Source of the DNA: Methylobacterium oryzae
GTDB lineage: Bacteria > Pseudomonadota > Alphaproteobacteria > Rhizobiales > Beijerinckiaceae
NCBI RefSeq assembly: GCF_021398735.1
Contig: NZ_CP090349.1
Span: 3,367,001-3,431,000, forward strand
DNA length: 64,000 nt
Direction: 5' to 3'
Shown: positions 47,610 to 56,920 of the stretch, in pieces
How positions within the stretch are numbered: the stretch's first letter is position 1
Layout: each line of letters begins with the position of its first letter
The notes under the pieces: generated by a model
What the model was told of the DNA's origin: nothing
Seen by the model: only the letters and a program-made list of their open reading frames with translations
The model's database searches: none
Translations under genes and position numbers: made by a program

Positions 47610-48425
47610 TCAGGCAAGCGCCGCCGGCGCGCGCGGGGGCGCTGAGCCTCGGGCATGCCGCGGCGCGGCAGGGGATGAGACGGTGATGGGGTTGTAGCCG
47701 AGGGCCCGCGACAGGCTGCGCGCCGCGTCGACGACCACGTCGCTGAAGCGGCGGAGCGCCGTGGGATTCAGGCGATCGGCCGGCCCGGAGATACCGATCG
47801 CCGCGACGGGACGGCCCATGGCATCGTGGACGATCGCGGCGAGCCCGCACACGCCCTCCCGCCACTCCCCGCGATTGATCGCGAAACCCTGAATCCGGAC
47901 CTGCTCGAGTTCCCGCCGCAGGAGGTCGAGGGTCGCGATCGTGCGCGGCGTGTGGACCTGGAGCGTCTCCGGCAGGTGGGCCAGCGCCTCCTCCTGATAA
48001 GCGAGCAGCGCCTTGCCGGACGCCACGCAATAGGCCGGAGCGCGGCCACCGATCGACGAATAGGCGCGAACCGGCTGGGGGCTCTCGATCTTGTGCAGGT
48101 AGATGACGTCCGCCCGGTCGAGCAGCGACAGGTGGATGGTCTCCTGGGTTTGATCGGCCAGGGTCCGCATGAAGGGCTCGGCGACCTGCCGGACGTCGAT
48201 CCGCGCCACAACGGGACTGGCGAGCTCGAAGAGCTTCAAGGTGCAGGCGTAGGTGCCACCCGTCTGGGCGCGCACGTAGCCGGCGGCCACCAGTGTCTGG
48301 AGCGTGCGATGCACATTGCTCTTCGTGAGGTTGAGCGCGCGTGCCAGTTCGCTGACGCCCCGGGGCGTCTCGCTGCCGGCCAAGTGCTCGATAAGCATCA
48401 ATCCCTTGAGGAGGGTGCTGTCCAT
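47610..48425 (-). CDS. IclR-family transcriptional regulator
   Basis: A 271-residue IclR protein. N-terminal winged HTH: GVSELARALNLTKSNVHRTL. C-terminal effector domain: HLSLLDRADVIYLHKIESPQ, RAPAYCVASGKALLAYQEEA, IATLDLLRRELEQVRIQGFA and GRPVAAIGISGPADRLN. It is divergent from an MFS gene and upstream of the CoA genes; palindromes in 48426-48702 are likely its sites. The inducer is probably the imported acid. Confidence 0.9.
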   Translation of the reverse strand: MDSTLLKGLMLIEHLAGSETPRGVSELARALNLTKSNVHRTLQTLVAAGYVRAQTGGTYACTLKLFELASPVVARIDVRQVAEPFMRTLADQTQETIHLSLLDRADVIYLHKIESPQPVRAYSSIGGRAPAYCVASGKALLAYQEEALAHLPETLQVHTPRTIATLDLLRRELEQVRIQGFAINRGEWREGVCGLAAIVHDAMGRPVAAIGISGPADRLNPTALRRFSDVVVDAARSLSRALGYNPITVSSPAAPRHARGSAPPRAPAALA

Positions 48426-48426
48426 C

Positions 48427-48443
48427 GTTCCAACATTCGAAAC
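48427..48443. promoter_or_regulatory. Candidate IclR operator 1
   Basis: GTTCCAACATTCGAAAC, an imperfect palindrome starting two bases upstream of the iclR start codon. The left half GTTCCAA is shared with 48617-48633. The position fits autorepression. Confidence 0.45.
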
Positions 48444-48616
48444 GCCGTTCTGGTAAAAGCTAGCGTTGCCCGTGGCGCCTCGTCAAGTGCAGTCCTCTGA
48501 ACGAGTTGCAACAACAATGGCGGTTTCTCGAATACCGGCCGCGCGGTCGCGAATTCTGCAGGTTCTCCATTGACTGCAGGCCAGGGCGTTCATAGCCTAT
48601 CAATTCCTGATACGTC

Positions 48617-48633
48617 GTTCCAAATAATAGAAC
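48617..48633. promoter_or_regulatory. Candidate IclR operator 2
   Basis: GTTCCAAATAATAGAAC is a near-perfect inverted repeat (GTTC.A...T.GAAC) about 70 bases upstream of the MFS start. Shape and size fit IclR-type boxes such as GTTCTATNATAGAAC. Confidence 0.55.
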
Positions 48634-48702
48634 AACTTGCGTCGTTCTCAGGCCGGCACAGCCTTCCGAAGAGGAGGCCGATTCATTGACGGGAGAGAAA
48701 CC

Positions 48703-50010
48703 ATGGACGCTTCGGTGCAGCGACCGCCCTCGAAGAAGGACGTCTTCCGCGTCGTGAGCGGAAACTTCCTCGAAATGTTCGATTTTATGGTCTACGGCTT
48801 CTACGCCGCTGCGGTGGCAAAGGCCGTCTTTCCCAACGACAACGAGTACGTCTCGTTGATGCTGTCGTTGGCCACCTTCGGGATCGGCTTCCTGATGCGT
48901 CCGCTCGGCGCCATCGTGCTTGGCGCCTATATCGACCGCCACGGCCGACGAGCCGGGTTGGTCATGAGCCTCGCCATCATGTCGGTGGGCGTCGCGCTCA
49001 TCACGTTCACGCCGACCTACGCATCGATTGGCATCGCCGCTCCCATTCTCGTCCTGATCGGCCGACTGCTGCAGGGGTTCTCCGCCGGCGCCGAATCCGG
49101 CGGCGTCTCGGTCTATCTGTCGGAGATCGCGACGCCGGGGAATCGCGGCTTCTACGTGAGCTGGCAATCGGCGAGCCAGCAGGTCGCCGTGGTCTTCGCC
49201 GCCGTTATCGGCGTGACCCTGCGCGGCTTCCTGACGGAGGAGCAGATGCTCGCCTGGGGATGGCGCATTCCGTTCCTGATCGGCTGCCTGATCATCCCCG
49301 TCCTGTTCTGGATCCGGCGCTCGATGCAGGAGAGCGAGGATTTTGCGCAGCGGGCGAAGCATCGCCGCGTAACCCTCGGCGAGATCTACCGGTCACTTCT
49401 CCAGAACTGGGCGATCGTGCTCAAGGCGGTGCTGCTCGTCACACTGACGAGCGTCTTCTTCTACATGATCACGGCCTATACCCCGACCTACGCGCGTCAG
49501 GTTCTTGGCCTAAGTGCGCATGACAGCTTCGTGGTCACCGTCTGCGTCGGCGTGGCGAACTTCGTCTGGGTGCCCGTTATGGGGGCGGTGTCGGACCGGG
49601 TCGGGCGGCTTCCGGTGCTCCTGACCTTCTCGGTGTTGATCGGTCTCACGGCTTACCCGGTCATGGCGTGGCTCGTGACAGACCCGTCCTTCGGCCGCTT
49701 GCTGGCCGCCCTCATGTGGATGTCGTTCCTGTATGGCGGCTACCAGGGGGTGATGGTCGTCACGCTGACCGAGATCATGCCGGCCGAGGTTCGCGCCACA
49801 GGCTTCTCCCTGGCCTACAGTCTCGCACAGGCAATTTTCGGCGGCTTCACCCCGGCGATCTGTACCTATCTGATCCACGCAACGGGGAATCGAGCCATGC
49901 CAGGCCTCTGGCTCGCTTGTGCGGCCCTGTTCTCGATCGTGGGCGCTCTGACCCTCTACCGCAACGTGCACATCTCCCGACGTGGGACGACGGCTGTCAC
50001 GCCGGCCTGA
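48703..50010 (+). CDS. MFS metabolite:H+ symporter (citrate/tricarballylate-like)
   Basis: A 435-residue transporter with about 12 helices. VSGNFLEMFDFMVYGFYAAA at the N-terminus, AYIDRHGRRAGLVMSLAIMS (motif A), LIGRLLQGFSAGAESGGVSV and LTEIMPAEVRATGFSLAYSL are hallmarks of the metabolite:H+ symporter subfamily (CitA, TcuC, ProP). The start at 48703 follows GGGAGAG. It probably imports the acid degraded by the divergent CoA-dependent genes. Confidence 0.9.
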   Translation: MDASVQRPPSKKDVFRVVSGNFLEMFDFMVYGFYAAAVAKAVFPNDNEYVSLMLSLATFGIGFLMRPLGAIVLGAYIDRHGRRAGLVMSLAIMSVGVALITFTPTYASIGIAAPILVLIGRLLQGFSAGAESGGVSVYLSEIATPGNRGFYVSWQSASQQVAVVFAAVIGVTLRGFLTEEQMLAWGWRIPFLIGCLIIPVLFWIRRSMQESEDFAQRAKHRRVTLGEIYRSLLQNWAIVLKAVLLVTLTSVFFYMITAYTPTYARQVLGLSAHDSFVVTVCVGVANFVWVPVMGAVSDRVGRLPVLLTFSVLIGLTAYPVMAWLVTDPSFGRLLAALMWMSFLYGGYQGVMVVTLTEIMPAEVRATGFSLAYSLAQAIFGGFTPAICTYLIHATGNRAMPGLWLACAALFSIVGALTLYRNVHISRRGTTAVTPA

Positions 50011-50029
50011 GCGCGGACCGGCACAAGCG

Positions 50030-50180
50030 CGTTGGCCGACTCGTTCAATGGCCGCCTGCGCGACGAGTGCCTGAACGCGAACTGGTTCTCGTCGTCGGCC
50101 GCCGCGAGGAGCGAGATCGATGCGTGGCGGCCGCAGGCCAGCCCGGCTGGACCACAGCCTCCGTCTCTGGGCGCCTCAAG
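50030..50180 (+). pseudogene. IS3-family transposase C-terminal remnant
   Basis: One frame reads LADSFNGRLRDECLNANWFS, then SSAAARSEIDAWRPQAS, the end of the integrase core of IS3-family (OrfB) transposases just after the catalytic Glu region. The rest of the gene and both IS ends are missing. It abuts the urtA stop region where urtBCDE would be expected. Confidence 0.75.
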
Positions 50181-50343
50181 GCGTTTCAGCTCTTCCGACG
50201 ACGGACACGCGGCGCGGCCCCGTCATCGGCGTCGTCGACCCGCAGGCGGCGATCAAACGCGACATCGCCGGCCACAACCGACACGCCGAGCCCGTCATCT
50301 GGACCCGGCCGGCCACCGATATCCTCGCAGCCGTCAGCCTGGC

Positions 50344-51576
50344 CTACTGGTACCCTTTCGGGAACGGATCGGGCTTGATCAGCTCGGGGCTGGTGTAGAC
50401 GATCTCGAACTGGCCGTCGGGCTTCGCCCGGCCGACACGGGTCTTCGACCAGAGATGGTGGTTCTCGTCGATCTTCACGTAACCTTCCGGCGCCCCCTTG
50501 AATTCCAGGCCGGGCGAGGCCGCCACGACCTTGTCGACGTCGAAGGTGCCGGCCTTCTCGCAGGCCATCTTCCACAGGAACGGGCCGAGATAGGCCGCCT
50601 GCGTCACGTCGCCGATGACCGTCTTCTCGCCCCACATCTTCTTGAACGCGGCCACGAACGCCTTATTGTTCTCGTTCTGGATCGACTCGAAGTACTTCAT
50701 GCACGAGTAGGCCCCGGCGATGTTCTCGCCGCCGATGCCGTCAACCTCGTCCTCGGTCACCGACAGCGTCATCAGCACCTGCTTCGACAGGTCGATGCCC
50801 GCCGCCTTCAGCTGCTTGTAGAACGCCACGTTCGAGCCGCCCACGATCGTGGCGAAGATCACCTTCGGCTTGGTGAGCTTGATCTTGTTGATGACCGAGT
50901 TGAACTGCGTGTGGCCGAGGGGGAAGTACTCCTCGCCGACGACCTTGCCCTTGAGCACGGTCTCCACGTGCTTGCGGGCGATCTTGTTGGAGGTGCGCGG
51001 CCAGATGTAGTCGGAGCCGATGAAGTAGAAGCTGTCGCCGCCCTTCTCCTTGTGGACCCAGTCGAGGCCGGCGAGGATCTGCTGCGTGGCCTCCTGGCCG
51101 GTGTAGAAGACGTTCTTCGACTGCTCCAGGCCCTCGTAGAAGGTCGGATAGTACAGCAGGCCGTTGTACTGCTCGAAGACCGGCAGCACCGCCTTGCGCG
51201 AGGCCGAGGTGAAGCAGCCGAACACGGCGGCGCAGTGGTCGTTGACGAGGAGCTTCTTGGCCTTCTCGGCGAAGGTCGGCCAGTCGGAGGCGCCGTCCTC
51301 CTGGATGATCTTGATCTTGCGTCCGAGCACGCCGCCGGCGTCGTTGATCTGCTGGATCGCCAGCTTCTCGCCCTGGCTCGGCCCGGTCTCCGAGATCGCC
51401 ATGGTGCCGGTGATCGAGTGCAGGATGCCGACCGTCACCTCGCTGTCGGTCACCGCCAGAGCGCCGGCCTCGGCGGCCGCCGCGACGCGCGGCAGCGATG
51501 CCGCGAGCGGGGCCGCCGCCAGCCCGAGCAGCAGGCGCCGGCGGAGGGTGAAGTGCGCGGGATCGTCTGTCGCCAT
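50344..51576 (-). CDS. urtA: Urea ABC transporter substrate-binding protein UrtA
   Basis: A 410-residue periplasmic receptor of the UrtA family. RRRLLLGLAAAPLAASLPRV is the export signal. VTVGILHSITGTMAISETGP, IIQEDGASDWPTFAEKAKKL, VFGCFTSASRKAVLPVFEQY, YFIGSDYIWPRTSNKIARKH and the C-terminal DPFPKGYQ are highly typical. The start at 51576 replaces a longer ORF from 51720 that lacks a leader. It is downstream of ureD on the same strand, but urtBCDE do not follow; an IS3 remnant does. Confidence 0.93.
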   Translation of the reverse strand: MATDDPAHFTLRRRLLLGLAAAPLAASLPRVAAAAEAGALAVTDSEVTVGILHSITGTMAISETGPSQGEKLAIQQINDAGGVLGRKIKIIQEDGASDWPTFAEKAKKLLVNDHCAAVFGCFTSASRKAVLPVFEQYNGLLYYPTFYEGLEQSKNVFYTGQEATQQILAGLDWVHKEKGGDSFYFIGSDYIWPRTSNKIARKHVETVLKGKVVGEEYFPLGHTQFNSVINKIKLTKPKVIFATIVGGSNVAFYKQLKAAGIDLSKQVLMTLSVTEDEVDGIGGENIAGAYSCMKYFESIQNENNKAFVAAFKKMWGEKTVIGDVTQAAYLGPFLWKMACEKAGTFDVDKVVAASPGLEFKGAPEGYVKIDENHHLWSKTRVGRAKPDGQFEIVYTSPELIKPDPFPKGYQ

Positions 51577-51751
51577 GGGGGGCAAATCCTTCAGATCGTT
51601 CGAGAAGGTGGGCCGCCCCGTCCGCACCGGATCAGCCGTCGCGCACGGATCGTCTCCTTCGGCATATTTCTTCAAAAGAAAATAAATTTCGCAAGATGAA
51701 AACATCGGCAGCCTGCCCATATCGGCGGCGGCGATCCCGGGCGCCGGCTTC
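51577..51751. promoter_or_regulatory. Leader/promoter region of urtA
   Basis: A 175-base gap between ureD and urtA. It includes an AT-rich block (51664-51700) with CTTCAAAAGAAAATAAATTT, loosely like the CTCAAGAA...TTCTTGAG operator at 61427-61452. urtA may thus have its own promoter in addition to read-through from the urease genes. Confidence 0.35.
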
Positions 51752-52588
51752 CTATTTGCGGCGGCGCGCCGGGGCGAGCCCGGTCAGCGCCGCGAAGGCG
51801 CGACCAGCGGCCGCCTCCAGCCCCGCCGCCAGGGTGCCGCCGTCGGGCGCGAGGAGCCGGAGGCCGAGCCCGGCCGCGTTCGGCAGCGGGCTGAGCCCGG
51901 CCCGGCAGCCGGTGCGGTCGGCCGCGGCCTGGACGTCCCCGGGATCCGGCAGGCACGGGGCCGGACCGAGGATGACGAGGGCGCCGTAGGCCCGCCACGG
52001 GCCGAGCGGCGAGGCCGGATCGCGGAACTCGGCGCCGGCGATGCGCGCCCGCTCGCGGACCAGGACGGCCCCCGCCGCCGTCTCGATGCCGAGGGCGAGC
52101 TCGACGTGCTCGAACGGCCTGCCGCGGCCCTCCGGGTCGTGACACGCAATGCTCTCGGAGACGACGGCACGGGCCCCGGGCTCGAGCGTGACCCGGGTCG
52201 AGGCCGAGAGGGCGGCGCCGGGGAACAGGATCAGGGGATCGGGCACGCAGTGGAGGAAGGCATCGGCGCCGACGCGGATCCGCGTGTCCTGGCGGGCCGG
52301 CTGGTCGGCGCTGCGATGGACGACCGTGGCGGCCTGGGTGGTGACGTGCGCCGCCGAGCCCGGACCCATCGTGATGTCGAGGCCGAGACGGTCGCCGCGG
52401 TAGAGGCCGCCGGAGGCCGATTGCAGGTACAGCGTGATCAGCTCCGGCCGCTGCGGATACAGGCGGAACGGCTTCGTGATGTGGAACGGGTACGGCACGT
52501 GCTGGTCGGCGAGCACGCTGGTCCCGCCGCCGCGCACGAAGCCGAGGCGGGCCGTCGCGCGGCGGCCGGTCTGGACGTCGTCGGGCAC
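51752..52588 (-). CDS. ureD: Urease accessory protein UreD (UreH)
   Basis: A 278-residue Ure[55 protein letters not shown] and [20 protein letters not shown] are conserved. UreD binds apo-urease with UreF and UreG for nickel delivery and carbamylation. The start is GTG at 52588, 2 bases after the ureG stop; no suitable ATG is nearby. A much longer reading in this frame is antisense or out-of-frame to ureG/ureC and is not real. Confidence 0.88.
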   Translation of the reverse strand: MPDDVQTGRRATARLGFVRGGGTSVLADQHVPYPFHITKPFRLYPQRPELITLYLQSASGGLYRGDRLGLDITMGPGSAAHVTTQAATVVHRSADQPARQDTRIRVGADAFLHCVPDPLILFPGAALSASTRVTLEPGARAVVSESIACHDPEGRGRPFEHVELALGIETAAGAVLVRERARIAGAEFRDPASPLGPWRAYGALVILGPAPCLPDPGDVQAAADRTGCRAGLSPLPNAAGLGLRLLAPDGGTLAAGLEAAAGRAFAALTGLAPARRRK

Positions 52589-52590
52589 GG

Positions 52591-53217
52591 CTAGGGCGCG
52601 AACAGGACGGCCCGGCCGATGGCATCCGCCACCGCGTCGATGCCGAGGCCCGCGCGCGCGTTCGTGGCGAGGACCGGCCTGCCGCTCCGGACCCGCGCGG
52701 CCTCCGCGAGCATCCCGTCGAGGTCGACGCCGACATGCGGCGCGAGGTCGACCTTGTTGATCACGAGGAGGTCGCAGCGCAGCACGCCCGGGCCGCGCTT
52801 GCGCGGGATGTCGTCGCCGCCGGCCACGTCGATCACGAAGATCCACCAGTCCACGAGGTCGAGGGAGAAGGTCGAGGCGAGGTTGTCGCCGCCGGATTCG
52901 AAGACGAGCAGCTGCAGGCCCGGGAAGCGCGCCTCCAGCGCGTCGCCCGCGGCGATGTTGAGGGTCGGGTCCTCCCGGATCACCGTGTGCGGGCAGGCCC
53001 CGGCCTCCACCGCCTCGACGCGGCTCGGATCGATCAGCCCGGAGCGGCGCAGCCGCTCGGCATCCTCCTTGGTGACGAGATCGTTCGTGATCACCGCGAG
53101 ATCGACGCCCCGCGCCCGCAGCACGGGGATCAGCCGCTCGATCAGCGCGGTCTTGCCGGATCCGACCGGGCCGCCGATCCCGATCCGGGCGGCGTTCGCG
53201 GGAGTCACGTCGGTCAT
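52591..53217 (-). CDS. ureG: Urease accessory GTPase UreG
   Basis: A 208-residue SIMIBI GTPase. [20 protein letters not shown] (P-loop), [35 protein letters not shown] (Cys-Pro-His nickel site), [13 protein letters not shown] and [14 protein letters not shown] (base specificity). It uses GTP to move Ni into urease. It follows ureC by 42 bases. Confidence 0.96.
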   Translation of the reverse strand: MTDVTPANAARIGIGGPVGSGKTALIERLIPVLRARGVDLAVITNDLVTKEDAERLRRSGLIDPSRVEAVEAGACPHTVIREDPTLNIAAGDALEARFPGLQLLVFESGGDNLASTFSLDLVDWWIFVIDVAGGDDIPRKRGPGVLRCDLLVINKVDLAPHVGVDLDGMLAEAARVRSGRPVLATNARAGLGIDAVADAIGRAVLFAP

Positions 53218-53259
53218 GGGGAGCGGGGCCGTGAGAGGGGTGGCGGGGTTCGGCGCCGC

Positions 53260-54972
53260 TCAGCGCAGCATGTAGCGCTGGGCGAGCGGCAGAGTCCGGG
53301 CCGGCTCGCAGGTGGCGAGCACGCCGTCGACGAAGACGTCGAAGGTCTGCGGGTCGACGCGGATCTCCGGGCAGGCGTCGTTCCAGAGCATGTCGGCCTT
53401 CGTCAGCGTGCGGGTCCCGCGGGCGGGCAGGAGCGCCTTGCGCAGGCCGAGCCGGCCGCCGAGATCGGCCTCGATCGCCAGGGGGTGGACGAAGCAGGCC
53501 GAGAGCGCCTGCTTGGCGCGCCCGAAGGCGCCCCATTGCGGGCGCATCAGCACCGGCTCGCAGGTCATCAGCGAGGCGGCGGAATCGCCCATCGCGCCCC
53601 AGGCGATGAAGCCGCCCTTGATCACGAGCTCCGGCTTGATCCCGAAGAAGGCCGGCCGCCAGACCACGATGTCGGCCATCTTGCCGGGCTCCAGCGAGCC
53701 GACATGCTCCTGGATGCCGAAGGTGCGCGCCGCGTTGATCGTGTACTTGGCGATGTAGCGCCTGATCCGGGCATTGTCGCCGAAGCCCGGCCTCTCCTCG
53801 GGGAGCGGGCCGCGCTGGTCCTTCATCTTCGAGGCGAGCTGCCACGTCCGGCAGACGACCTCGTGGATCCGGCCCATGCCCTGGCTGTCGGAGCCGAGCA
53901 TCGCGATCGCCCCGATGTCGTGGAGCACGTCCTCGGCGGCGATGGTCTGGGCGCGGATGCGGCTCTCCGCGAAGGCCACGTCCTCCGGCAGGGCCGGGTT
54001 GAGGTGGTGGCACACCATCGTCATGTCGAGGTGCTCGTCGAAGGTGTTGACCGTGTAGGGGTTGGTCGGGTTCGTCGACGAGGGCAGGCAGTGCGGCAGC
54101 CCGGCGACCCGGATGATGTCCGGCGCGTGGCCGCCCCCGGCCCCCTCGGTGTGGTACATGTGGATGGTGCGGCCGCCGATCGCCGCCAGCGTGTCCTCCA
54201 CGAAGCCCGACTCGTTCAGCGTGTCGGTGTGGAGCTGGACCTGGAAGTCGTACGCGTCGGCGAAGCCCAGGCAGGCGTCGATCGCGGCCGGCATCGCGCC
54301 CCAGTCCTCGTGGATCTTGAGGCCGAGGACGCCGGTCTCCAGCTGCTCCTTCAGGGCGGCCGGCCGGTGGGTGTTGCCGCGCCCGAGGAAGCCGAAATTG
54401 ACCGGCCAGGCCTCGGCGGCCTGGAGCATGCGGCCGGTGTTGAACGGGCCGCCGGAATCGATGCCGACGGTGATCGGCCCGAGCGAGCCGCCGAGCAGGG
54501 TCGTGACGCCGGAGGCGATCGCGTGGTCCGGCAGGCCGGCGGAATCGAAGTGCACGTGCACGTCGATGGCCCCGGGCGTCGCGATCAGACCCTCGCAGTC
54601 GCGCACCGTCGTCCCGGCCGACACGATCAGGCGCGGGTCGACGCCGTCCATGATCGCCGGGTTGCCGGCCTTGCCGAGCGCCACGATCCGCCCGTCCTTG
54701 ATGCCGAGATCGCCCTTCTGGATGCCGAGGACGGGGTCGATCACCACGACGTTGCAGAGGAGGAAGTCGAGCGCGCCCTGCGCGGCGGTCACCCCGGGCG
54801 CCATCCCGATCCCGTCGCGCAGGGTCTTGCCGCCGCCGTGCAGGCACTCGTCCCCGTAGACGGCGTGGTCGTGCTCGACGACCGCCACCAGGGAGGTGTC
54901 GGCGAGCCGCACCCCGTCCCCGGTGGTCGGCCCGTAGAGGGCGGCGTAGTCGCGGCGCGGGATCGTCACCAT
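53260..54972 (-). CDS. ureC: Urease alpha subunit UreC
   Basis: A 570-residue amidohydrolase of standard length. Nickel ligands and active-site motifs: [11 protein letters not shown] (His-x-His), [14 protein letters not shown] with the carbamylated Lys, [48 protein letters not shown] (flap) and [11 protein letters not shown] with the Ni-binding Asp. It hydrolyses urea to ammonia and carbamate in the cytoplasm. All ligands are present. Confidence 0.97.
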   Translation of the reverse strand: MVTIPRRDYAALYGPTTGDGVRLADTSLVAVVEHDHAVYGDECLHGGGKTLRDGIGMAPGVTAAQGALDFLLCNVVVIDPVLGIQKGDLGIKDGRIVALGKAGNPAIMDGVDPRLIVSAGTTVRDCEGLIATPGAIDVHVHFDSAGLPDHAIASGVTTLLGGSLGPITVGIDSGGPFNTGRMLQAAEAWPVNFGFLGRGNTHRPAALKEQLETGVLGLKIHEDWGAMPAAIDACLGFADAYDFQVQLHTDTLNESGFVEDTLAAIGGRTIHMYHTEGAGGGHAPDIIRVAGLPHCLPSSTNPTNPYTVNTFDEHLDMTMVCHHLNPALPEDVAFAESRIRAQTIAAEDVLHDIGAIAMLGSDSQGMGRIHEVVCRTWQLASKMKDQRGPLPEERPGFGDNARIRRYIAKYTINAARTFGIQEHVGSLEPGKMADIVVWRPAFFGIKPELVIKGGFIAWGAMGDSAASLMTCEPVLMRPQWGAFGRAKQALSACFVHPLAIEADLGGRLGLRKALLPARGTRTLTKADMLWNDACPEIRVDPQTFDVFVDGVLATCEPARTLPLAQRYMLR

Positions 54973-54982
54973 GGCACTCTCC

Positions 54983-55681
54983 CTAGGCGCCCTTGAAGCC
55001 GCGGGCCTTGGCGCGGGCGAGGGCCGCCGCCCGCGCCGCGTCGTCGGGCAGGGTCCCCTGCGTCAGGTCGTTGAGCCCGGTCAGCTCCCGGGCGCCGCCG
55101 AAGCCGACCAGCGTCACGGTCTTGCGCTGCCCCGGCTCGAAGCGGATCGCCGTCCCGGCCGGGATGTCGAGGCGGTAGCCCAGGGCCGCCGCCCGGTCGA
55201 AATCGAGCGCCCGGTTCACCTCGAAGAAGTGGTAGTGCGAGCCGATCTGGACCGGGCGGTCGCCGGTGTTGACGACGTCGAGGGTGACCCGCGGGCGGCC
55301 CGCGGCCAGCTCGATCGCGCCGTCGGCCGGCAGGATCGCCCCGGGCTCCAGGGTGTCGGCGGGGGCGCCCGCCCGGGCGCGGACCGGCTCGTGGACCGTG
55401 ACGAGCTTGGTGCCGTCCGGGAAGACGCCCTCGACCTGCAGGATCGGCAGCATGGCGGCGATGCCCGGCATCACGTCCTCGGTCGACAGGATCGTGGAGC
55501 CCCAGCCGATGAGGTCGGCGACGCTGCGCCCGTCGCGCGCGCCCTCCAGGATCTCGTCGGTGATGAGCGCCACCGCCTCCGGGTAGTTGAGCCTGAGGCC
55601 GCGGGCCCGGCGCTTGCGGGCGAGCTCGGCCGCGGTGAAGATCGTGAGACGTTCCAGCTCGGTGGGCGTGAGCAGCATCAC
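54983..55681 (-). CDS. ureAB: Fused urease gamma-beta subunits (UreA-UreB)
   Basis: A 232-residue fusion. Residues 1 to about 100 are the gamma subunit ([60 protein letters not shown]). Residues about 110-210 are the beta subunit ([72 protein letters not shown]). Separate ureA and ureB are commoner; fusion recalls Helicobacter UreA and some alphaproteobacteria. It is between ureF and ureC. Confidence 0.94.
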   Translation of the reverse strand: MMLLTPTELERLTIFTAAELARKRRARGLRLNYPEAVALITDEILEGARDGRSVADLIGWGSTILSTEDVMPGIAAMLPILQVEGVFPDGTKLVTVHEPVRARAGAPADTLEPGAILPADGAIELAAGRPRVTLDVVNTGDRPVQIGSHYHFFEVNRALDFDRAAALGYRLDIPAGTAIRFEPGQRKTVTLVGFGGARELTGLNDLTQGTLPDDAARAAALARAKARGFKGA

Positions 55682-55688
55682 CCGCTCC

Positions 55689-56372
55689 CTAGTTGGCGAA
55701 CAGGCGCAGGTCGGCGCGCGCGTGCCGCATCGCGGCGACCTCGATCAGCGGCGTGAAGCCCGTGAGGACGATCGCGCCGTCGGGGTCCTCGGTCACGGGC
55801 CGCTCGGCGATCTCCGCGACGAGCGACAGCACCGTCTGGAGGGCCTGCTGGCCCTGGATGGCGCCCACCTGACCGAGCCGGACCGTGGCCGAGACCAGGC
55901 CGGAGACGAGCTGGTAGCCGGCGACGGCCGCCGCCTCCGCTTCTGACAGGCCCAGCCCCCGCCACAGGGCGCCCTGCACGGTGGCGAGGTGCCCCAGCAT
56001 GAGCCCGGACCGGATCGCGGCGCGAATGTCCCCGGCACCGGGCGTGGCGAGCCGCGCGTGGGTGGTCAGCAGGGAGGCGCCGTTGCGCCGGCTGCCGGTG
56101 CGCATCGCCTCGACGAGGGTGGCCGCCTCCACGGCGGCGTCGATGCGGCCGAGCCGGGCCGGATCGGGGCCGGCGCGGTGGGCGAGGATCAGGGCGACGC
56201 GGTCGCTCTCCGCCCACCGGAAGCGCACGAGGGCCGTGAGCGTCCGCGTCAGGCTCACCGTGTCGAAGGCCGGGTCGCCCGCGACGAGCCCCTCGATCCC
56301 GTTGGAGAAGGCGAAGCTCCCGCTCGGGAAGGCGGCGTCGGCCTGCTGGAACGCCAGGAGCCGGCTCAGCAC
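55689..56372 (-). CDS. ureF: Urease accessory protein UreF
   Basis: A 227-residue all-helical protein: [58 protein letters not shown] and [20 protein letters not shown] are recognisable. It works with UreD as a scaffold and gate for UreG-bound nickel. It overlaps ureE by 7 bases and ends 7 bases before ureAB. Confidence 0.9.
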   Translation of the reverse strand: MLSRLLAFQQADAAFPSGSFAFSNGIEGLVAGDPAFDTVSLTRTLTALVRFRWAESDRVALILAHRAGPDPARLGRIDAAVEAATLVEAMRTGSRRNGASLLTTHARLATPGAGDIRAAIRSGLMLGHLATVQGALWRGLGLSEAEAAAVAGYQLVSGLVSATVRLGQVGAIQGQQALQTVLSLVAEIAERPVTEDPDGAIVLTGFTPLIEVAAMRHARADLRLFAN

Positions 56373-56830
56373 GGCGCCGCCTCGTCGAGGATGGTGTGGG
56401 TCACCTGCCGGTCGGTGACGAGGGCGCCGAGGCGGACGAGGTACGCGTCGGCCGGTCCGTCCAGGGCCACCAGGAGGGCGCCGTCGGCGAAGCGAACCCG
56501 CCAGTGGAGGTTGCCGGCGTGGTAGCCGAGCTCGAGGGCGGCGGCCTGGCTGTCCGGGACGAGGCGGAGCCAGCGCTCGGAGCCGACCCGGGCGACGAGG
56601 GCGCGGTCCGCCTCCAGCGCCAGCACGGCCCCGTCGAAGAGCGGCTCGTCCCGCGGCAGGGCGAGGGCGATCTCCTCGCCGGACTGGGTGGTCGCGCGGA
56701 TCCGCCGCCGGGCGACGTCGGTGCTCGACACGACGAGCACGTCCACCGCGCCGTGATGCGCGAGATGGTGCAGGCGCTCGGCCATCCCGGATTCGTGCCG
56801 GCTGCCCAGGATACGATGGATCACACGCAT
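56366..56830 (-). CDS. ureE: Urease accessory nickel chaperone UreE
   Basis: A 154-residue protein with an N-terminal peptide-binding domain (RRRIRATTQSGEEIALALPR; ALEADRALVARVGSERWLRL) and a metal domain with ALELGYHAGNLHWRVRFADG, which holds the conserved His. A His-rich tail as in Klebsiella UreE is absent, so it is the minimal type. First gene of the urease operon; 90 bases separate it from glnT. Confidence 0.9.
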   Translation of the reverse strand: MRVIHRILGSRHESGMAERLHHLAHHGAVDVLVVSSTDVARRRIRATTQSGEEIALALPRDEPLFDGAVLALEADRALVARVGSERWLRLVPDSQAAALELGYHAGNLHWRVRFADGALLVALDGPADAYLVRLGALVTDRQVTHTILDEAAPC

Positions 56831-56920
56831 GTCGGTCCGCGTCCCGCTCCCCGTCGCCAGGATCGAACTGGGCCTTGCAAGAGCCGGTCCGCCGTTCGGC
56901 GCGTCACCGGCAGCACCGGC

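Noticed and set aside
51752..54847. 1031-codon minus-strand ORF covering ureD, ureG and ureC
   Set aside because: Only its last 278 codons are real (ureD); the upstream part is out of frame relative to ureG and ureC.
52735..54996. 753-codon plus-strand ORF opposite ureG and ureC
   Set aside because: Lies opposite intact urease genes, composition is Arg/Val/Asp/Gly repeats typical of reverse-complement GC-rich coding DNA.
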